Below, piece after piece: positions 27,717-32,021 of a stretch of 32,021 nt of DNA; the stretch's first letter is position 1; every line of letters starts with the position of its first letter. The position numbers were made by a program, and so were the translations under genes. This stretch comes from an uncultured Fidelibacterota bacterium (GTDB lineage Bacteria > Fidelibacterota > Marinisomatia > Marinisomatales > Marinisomataceae), in contig CACGRA010000009.1 of the NCBI GenBank assembly GCA_902575395.1, positions 1 through 32,021 on the forward strand. Reading direction: 5' to 3'. The notes beneath the pieces were generated by a model. That model made no database searches. It had not been told where the DNA came from and worked only from the letters and a program-made list of their open reading frames with translations.

Positions 27717-28258
27717 TATTCACCGCCTCCCACAGTTTTACCTTGTTTAGATCTTACAAATTCACCTTTATATCTAATTCCTTTACCTTTATATGGCTCA
27801 GGTTTTCTTAGTGATCTGATTTTTGCAGCAACTTGCCCGACTAGTTGTTTATCAATGCCTTTTATTTCTAATTCATTTTTCTTTGCGTCTGCCTCTATTC
27901 CATCTGGCAATTCTAACATTATGTCATGTGAAAAACCTAATTGAAACACCAGTCTGCTACCTTGGCTTTTTACATTGTATCCAACGCCTAAAATTTCTAA
28001 ATGTTTTGAAAAACCATTACTAACACCTTCAACAGCATTATTGATTAATTGTCTCATAGTGCCATGCATTGACTTTGATTCTGAATCATCATTTTTTCTA
28101 GAGACATTTATTAATCCTTCTTCAATTTTTAAGTCTATACCACCAGAAAGATTCACAGATAGTTTTCCCTTAGGTCCATTTACCATTAAAATAGAATCAG
28201 TTTTTTCTACTTTAACGCCTTCTGGCAATGTGATTACGCTATTCCCTACTCGTGACAT
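27716..28258 (-). CDS. rplF: 50S ribosomal protein L6
   Basis: MSRVGNSVITLPEGVKV...VNGPKGKLSV...PEPYKGKGIRYKGEFVRSKQGK; start trimmed to MSRVG. Confidence 0.95.
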   Translation of the reverse strand: MSRVGNSVITLPEGVKVEKTDSILMVNGPKGKLSVNLSGGIDLKIEEGLINVSRKNDDSESKSMHGTMRQLINNAVEGVSNGFSKHLEILGVGYNVKSQGSRLVFQLGFSHDIMLELPDGIEADAKKNELEIKGIDKQLVGQVAAKIRSLRKPEPYKGKGIRYKGEFVRSKQGKTVGGGE

Positions 28259-28259
28259 T

Positions 28260-28658
28260 TTACCAAACGTTGCAAAGCAACTCTCCTCCAATATTTAATT
28301 CTTTTGCTACTTTATTACTAACTACACCTCTTGAAGATGAAATAATGCTAATTCCTAATCCATTTAACACTCTAGGAATATCATCAGATGATACATAAAC
28401 TCTTTTACCAGGTTTACTTATTTTTTCAATAGTAGTTATGGCTGGCATATTATCATCATACCTTAAAAAGACTCTAATGTCTTCTTTATTTGACTTCTTG
28501 TTTACAAATACAAAATTGTCAATATAGCCTTCTTCTTTTAAGACAAGGGAAATTCTTTTCTTTAATAAAGAAGATGGGATATCCACCCATCTTTTTTTAG
28601 ATGAATAACCATTTCTTATTCTTGTACAATAATCTGCTATTGGATCTGTCATTGACAT
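28260..28658 (-). CDS. rpsH: 30S ribosomal protein S8
   Basis: MTDPIADYCTRIRNG...SSSRGVVSNKVAKELNIGGELLCNVW. Confidence 0.96.
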   Translation of the reverse strand: MSMTDPIADYCTRIRNGYSSKKRWVDIPSSLLKKRISLVLKEEGYIDNFVFVNKKSNKEDIRVFLRYDDNMPAITTIEKISKPGKRVYVSSDDIPRVLNGLGISIISSSRGVVSNKVAKELNIGGELLCNVW

Positions 28659-28670
28659 AAATCTTTCTCC

Positions 28671-28976
28671 TTACCAACTTGCCTTTGTTACACCAGGAAG
28701 CTCTCCTTTAAGTGCTAATTCTCTAAATGTAATTCTTGATAAACCAAATTTTCTCATATAGCCTTTCGGACGACCAGAAACTAAACATCTGTTAGTTAAA
28801 CGAACATGGCTAGAGCTTCTTGGAAGTTTCTGCAATTTCTTTATTGCATTTAAACGATCTTCTTCTGAAGTCTTAGGGTTTTTAATTAATTCTCTTAATT
28901 CTTTTCTAAGAAGATAGTGTCTTTCAACTTTCTTCATTAAATGTTTTTCTCTTGCAATCTTTGATTTTTTAGCCAT
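28671..28976 (-). CDS. rpsN: 30S ribosomal protein S14 (long, zinc-independent type)
   Basis: 101 aa; [51 protein letters not shown]; no CxxC pairs. Confidence 0.96.
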   Translation of the reverse strand: MAKKSKIAREKHLMKKVERHYLLRKELRELIKNPKTSEEDRLNAIKKLQKLPRSSSHVRLTNRCLVSGRPKGYMRKFGLSRITFRELALKGELPGVTKASW

Positions 28977-29652
28977 TATTTTCCTCGTTTAAATTAGCTT
29001 CTTCTACAGGTTCTTCTGCTGGAGCTTCTTCTACAGGTTCTTCTGCTGGAGCTTGTTGTTTTGTTTCAACTTCCTCTTCTTCTGTCTTAACAGTTTTATC
29101 TCTAATAGGAAGACCTAATGCTCTCAACATCTCATAAGAAATTTCATCACTATCTGATGATGTTGTGATAATTACGTCCATTCCTCTAATGGTATCAACT
29201 TTATCATAATCAATTTCAGGAAATACGACCTGTTCTTTGATTCCAAAACTATAATTACCTTGTCCATCAAAAGATTTGTGAGATAAACCTCTAAAATCTC
29301 TTGTTCTTGGTAATGCAACTGCACACAATCTTTCTAAAAATTCATACATATAATTCTTTCTCAATGTTACCTTGCAGCCAACAGGAAAACCTTTTCTTAC
29401 TTTAAAGTTTGAAACATCTTTTCTTGCTTTTGTAATAACTGGTTTCTGTCCTGTAATTAACATTAATTCATCAAGAGCTGCTTGTAATGCTTTAGAATTA
29501 TTTTTAGCATCACCTAAACCAATATTCAAAGTTATCTTTTGAATTTTTGGTGCCTGCATCATGCTCTTTAAATTGAATTTCTTAACAAGATGCGGTCTCA
29601 CATCATTAAGGTATTTCTTTTTGTAGCTCGGTATATATTCCACTTTTGCCAT
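28969..29652 (-). CDS. rplE: 50S ribosomal protein L5 with C-terminal acidic extension
   Basis: [57 protein letters not shown]; tail [37 protein letters not shown]. Confidence 0.95.
   Translation of the reverse strand: MAKVEYIPSYKKKYLNDVRPHLVKKFNLKSMMQAPKIQKITLNIGLGDAKNNSKALQAALDELMLITGQKPVITKARKDVSNFKVRKGFPVGCKVTLRKNYMYEFLERLCAVALPRTRDFRGLSHKSFDGQGNYSFGIKEQVVFPEIDYDKVDTIRGMDVIITTSSDSDEISYEMLRALGLPIRDKTVKTEEEEVETKQQAPAEEPVEEAPAEEPVEEANLNEENNG
28997..29050. repeat. Perfect tandem duplication, 2 x 27 bp (gcttcttctacaggttcttctgctgga)
   Basis: Units 28997-29023 and 29024-29050 identical; encodes the repeated APAEEPVEE block of the L5 tail. Confidence 0.9.
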
Positions 29653-29656
29653 TTTC

Positions 29657-29962
29657 TTACCCAAGCTCCTTACCGCTTCGTTTAGAAACTCTTACCTTTG
29701 ATTTATCTTTTAATATTTTAAACCCTATTCTTGAAGGCTTATTATCATCTATAATCATAACATTAGATACATGAATAGATCGTTCTCTTTCTGTAAAACC
29801 TCCACTAGGGTTCTCTTGCGAAGGTCTAAGAGTTCTTTTGGTTAACGCTACACCTTCAACAATCACTCTTTGTGATGTCGGAAATACTTTAAGTACTTTT
29901 CCTGATAAACCTTTGAAGTTTCCAGAAACAACTTTTACTATCATATCTTTTTTAATTTTCAT
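29657..29962 (-). CDS. rplX: 50S ribosomal protein L24
   Basis: MIVKVVSGNFKGLSGKVLKVFPTSQRVIVEGV. Confidence 0.95.
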   Translation of the reverse strand: MKIKKDMIVKVVSGNFKGLSGKVLKVFPTSQRVIVEGVALTKRTLRPSQENPSGGFTERERSIHVSNVMIIDDNKPSRIGFKILKDKSKVRVSKRSGKELG

Positions 29963-30330
29963 TATAAAACCTCTGGAGCCATTGATATAATTTTCATATA
30001 ACCACTATCTCTTAATTCTCTAGCAACTGGTCCAAATATTCTAGTTCCTCTAGGCTCATTTTGACTATTCAATAAAACAGCAGCATTTTCATCAAATCGG
30101 ATATATGATCCATCTTTTCTTCTTAATTCTTTTGAAACTCTAACTATTACAGCCCTAGAAACATCACCTTTTTTAACCATGCCACCTGGTATAGATGTCT
30201 TCACAGATACCACTACAACATCACCAACAGTCGCATATCGTCTTTTTGATCCTCCTAAAACTTTAAAACATTGAACAGTTTTTGCTCCAGAATTATCAGC
30301 TACTTTTAATCTTGTTTCTTGTTGAATCAT
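29962..30330 (-). CDS. rplN: 50S ribosomal protein L14
   Basis: [44 protein letters not shown]...[13 protein letters not shown]. Confidence 0.97.
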   Translation of the reverse strand: MIQQETRLKVADNSGAKTVQCFKVLGGSKRRYATVGDVVVVSVKTSIPGGMVKKGDVSRAVIVRVSKELRRKDGSYIRFDENAAVLLNSQNEPRGTRIFGPVARELRDSGYMKIISMAPEVL

Positions 30331-30331
30331 G

Positions 30332-30586
30332 TTAGCTCTTATTTTTCTCCATCAATCTTAAAACACGCCATCTTTTTGTCTTGCTTAAAGGTTTGGTAGC
30401 TATAATCTCTACCATGTCACCATTTTTGTAAGAATTGTTTTCATCGTGCGCATAATATTTTTTTGATTGTTTTATATATTTCTTATAAAGCTTGTGTTTG
30501 ACTAGTCTTTCTACGCTAACAACCAAAGTTTTATCCATAACATCAGAAACAACTTTTCCTACTAATCTTTGATGATTTCTATCCAT
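30332..30586 (-). CDS. rpsQ: 30S ribosomal protein S17
   Basis: [45 protein letters not shown]...RPLSKTKRW-like [12 protein letters not shown]; start trimmed. Confidence 0.94.
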   Translation of the reverse strand: MDRNHQRLVGKVVSDVMDKTLVVSVERLVKHKLYKKYIKQSKKYYAHDENNSYKNGDMVEIIATKPLSKTKRWRVLRLMEKNKS

Positions 30587-30788
30587 TAATACTATCCTCA
30601 TTTAATTCTTTTTCTTTTAAAACAGTTTTTATCATTGCATTCTCTTTACGTAAGTCTGATAAAACTTTATAATCTTCTAATTGTTGAATAGACTTTTGAA
30701 AGCGATATTTCTGTAAACTTTCTTTGTTGTCATTCAAGCGTGAATGTAAATCTTTAGCAGACAACTGTCTTAAATCATTAACTTTCAT
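30579..30788 (-). CDS. rpmC: 50S ribosomal protein L29
   Basis: [59 protein letters not shown]. Confidence 0.93.
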   Translation of the reverse strand: MKVNDLRQLSAKDLHSRLNDNKESLQKYRFQKSIQQLEDYKVLSDLRKENAMIKTVLKEKELNEDSING

Positions 30789-31200
30789 CTAATCCTCTTC
30801 TAGATACTAATTTTGTCTTAATAGGCAATTTATTTCCTGCGTTTTTAAATGCTTTCTGTGCAATTTCTTTTGATACACCTTCAACTTCGAACAATATTCT
30901 TCCTGGCTTAACATTGCTCACCCAAAACTCAGGAGATCCTTTACCTTTACCCATTCTTGTCTCTAATGGTTTTTTAGTAATTGGCTTATCGGGAAATATT
31001 CTAATCCACATTTTACCAACTTTTCTAACAAATCTAGATATTGTAATTCTTGATGCTTCAATCTGTCTAGCAGTAATCCATCCTGGTTCCATTGCTTTCA
31101 GTCCGTAGCTACCAAAATTGACCTCTGTACCACCTTTGGCCATACCTCTTCTATGTCCTCTATGAACTCTTCTATATCTTATTTTTTTAGGCTCTAACAT
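30778..31200 (-). CDS. rplP: 50S ribosomal protein L16
   Basis: [46 protein letters not shown]...[13 protein letters not shown]. Confidence 0.97.
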   Translation of the reverse strand: MLEPKKIRYRRVHRGHRRGMAKGGTEVNFGSYGLKAMEPGWITARQIEASRITISRFVRKVGKMWIRIFPDKPITKKPLETRMGKGKGSPEFWVSNVKPGRILFEVEGVSKEIAQKAFKNAGNKLPIKTKLVSRRGLDES

Positions 31201-31841
31201 TATTTACTCTTTGCTTTACTAAATCCATTACAAATCCAAACTTTAATACCTATAATTCCATAAGTGGTATGCGCCTCAACTAAAGCATAGTCAATATTTG
31301 CTCTGAGAGTATGAAGAGGAACTCTTCCATCCATAAATCTTTCAGATCTTGCAATTTCAACTCCACCCAATCTTCCAGCAACATTAATTCTAATTCCATC
31401 AGCTCCCATTCTCATTGTAGATTGCATTGCTTTATTAATAACTCTTCTATAAGCCATTTTCTTAATTAATTGACTTGCAATACTTTGCCCAACAAGCTCG
31501 GCATTTAATTCAGGTCTTTTGACTTCATTAATATTTAACTGGATATCATTAGTGCCACACAATTTTGCAATTTCCTTCTTTAATCTACCAACCTCTTCTC
31601 CGCCTTTACCAATAACAATACCAGGACGGGCAGTATGAAGAGTAATAGTAATAGACTGTGAAGTTCTTTCTATATTAATTGATGCTATTGATGCGTCTTG
31701 AAGTCTTTTCTTAAGATATTTTCTTAGTTGAATATCTTGTGCTAAATCAACAGCATACTGATTCTTTTTAGAGAACCAGTTTGAAGTCCAGTCTTTATTT
31801 ACATCTAACCTATATCCTTTTGGATGTGTTTTTTGTCCCAT
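31200..31841 (-). CDS. rpsC: 30S ribosomal protein S3
   Basis: [18 protein letters not shown]...[13 protein letters not shown]...[12 protein letters not shown]. Confidence 0.97.
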   Translation of the reverse strand: MGQKTHPKGYRLDVNKDWTSNWFSKKNQYAVDLAQDIQLRKYLKKRLQDASIASINIERTSQSITITLHTARPGIVIGKGGEEVGRLKKEIAKLCGTNDIQLNINEVKRPELNAELVGQSIASQLIKKMAYRRVINKAMQSTMRMGADGIRINVAGRLGGVEIARSERFMDGRVPLHTLRANIDYALVEAHTTYGIIGIKVWICNGFSKAKSK

Positions 31842-31846
31842 TAATA

Positions 31847-32021
31847 TTATCCTATAATTATTTTCAAATGACTAGTTCGTTTTTTAATTCTATTTGCACG
31901 ACCCTGTGCACGTGCTCTAAAACGTTTCAAAGGAGGTCCTTCATCAACAGTAATTGTCTTAATAACAACAGTATTCATGTCTTTTTCAAAAGACTCATTA
32001 TTAACCGCATTAGCAATAGCA
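31847..32021 (-). CDS. rplV: 50S ribosomal protein L22, truncated by window edge
   Basis: Manual minus-strand translation ...[57 protein letters not shown]. Confidence 0.95.
   Translation of the reverse strand, partial: AIANAVNNESFEKDMNTVVIKTITVDEGPPLKRFRARAQGRANRIKKRTSHLKIIIG

Overview
The window is mostly conserved chromosomal sequence from a low-GC bacterium, possibly a marine FCB/Marinimicrobia-like lineage (weakly supported inference). Nearly all genes are on the minus strand. The right third is an S10/spc/alpha ribosomal-protein supercluster running rplV(partial)-rpsC-rplP-rpmC-rpsQ-rplN-rplX-rplE-rpsN-rpsH-rplF-rplR-rpsE-rpmD-rplO-secY-map-infA-rpmJ-rpsM-rpsK-rpsD-rpoA-rplQ. The left two thirds hold housekeeping genes: CNNM/CBS protein, TldD/TldE, UvrC, TrkH/TrkA, MurA, AcpS, a HAD hydrolase, a TPR protein, SecG, TpiA, Pgk and glutamate dehydrogenase. 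There are four tRNAs: Leu-TAA, Cys-GCA, Leu-GAG and Met-CAT. Two short plus-strand islands interrupt this layout: hsp20 plus a cystathionine-beta-synthase-like gene, and tRNA-Met plus a free-methionine-(R)-sulfoxide-reductase-like gene. I found no CRISPR array, transposase, phage or recognisable defence system, and no convincing novel multi-gene system. The points most worth a second look are: (1) uvrC has no ATG/GTG/TTG/CTG start upstream of its GIY-YIG domain and lacks the C-terminal HhH region; (2) a sulfotransferase ORF ends antisense to tRNA-Met, with its stop codon overlapping the anticodon; (3) an fRMsr-like gene is bounded by a shared CATG divergent start and a shared TTAA convergent stop; (4) ribosomal protein L5 carries an acidic tail encoded by a perfect 27-bp tandem duplication; (5) a sigma-32-like promoter lies ahead of hsp20.
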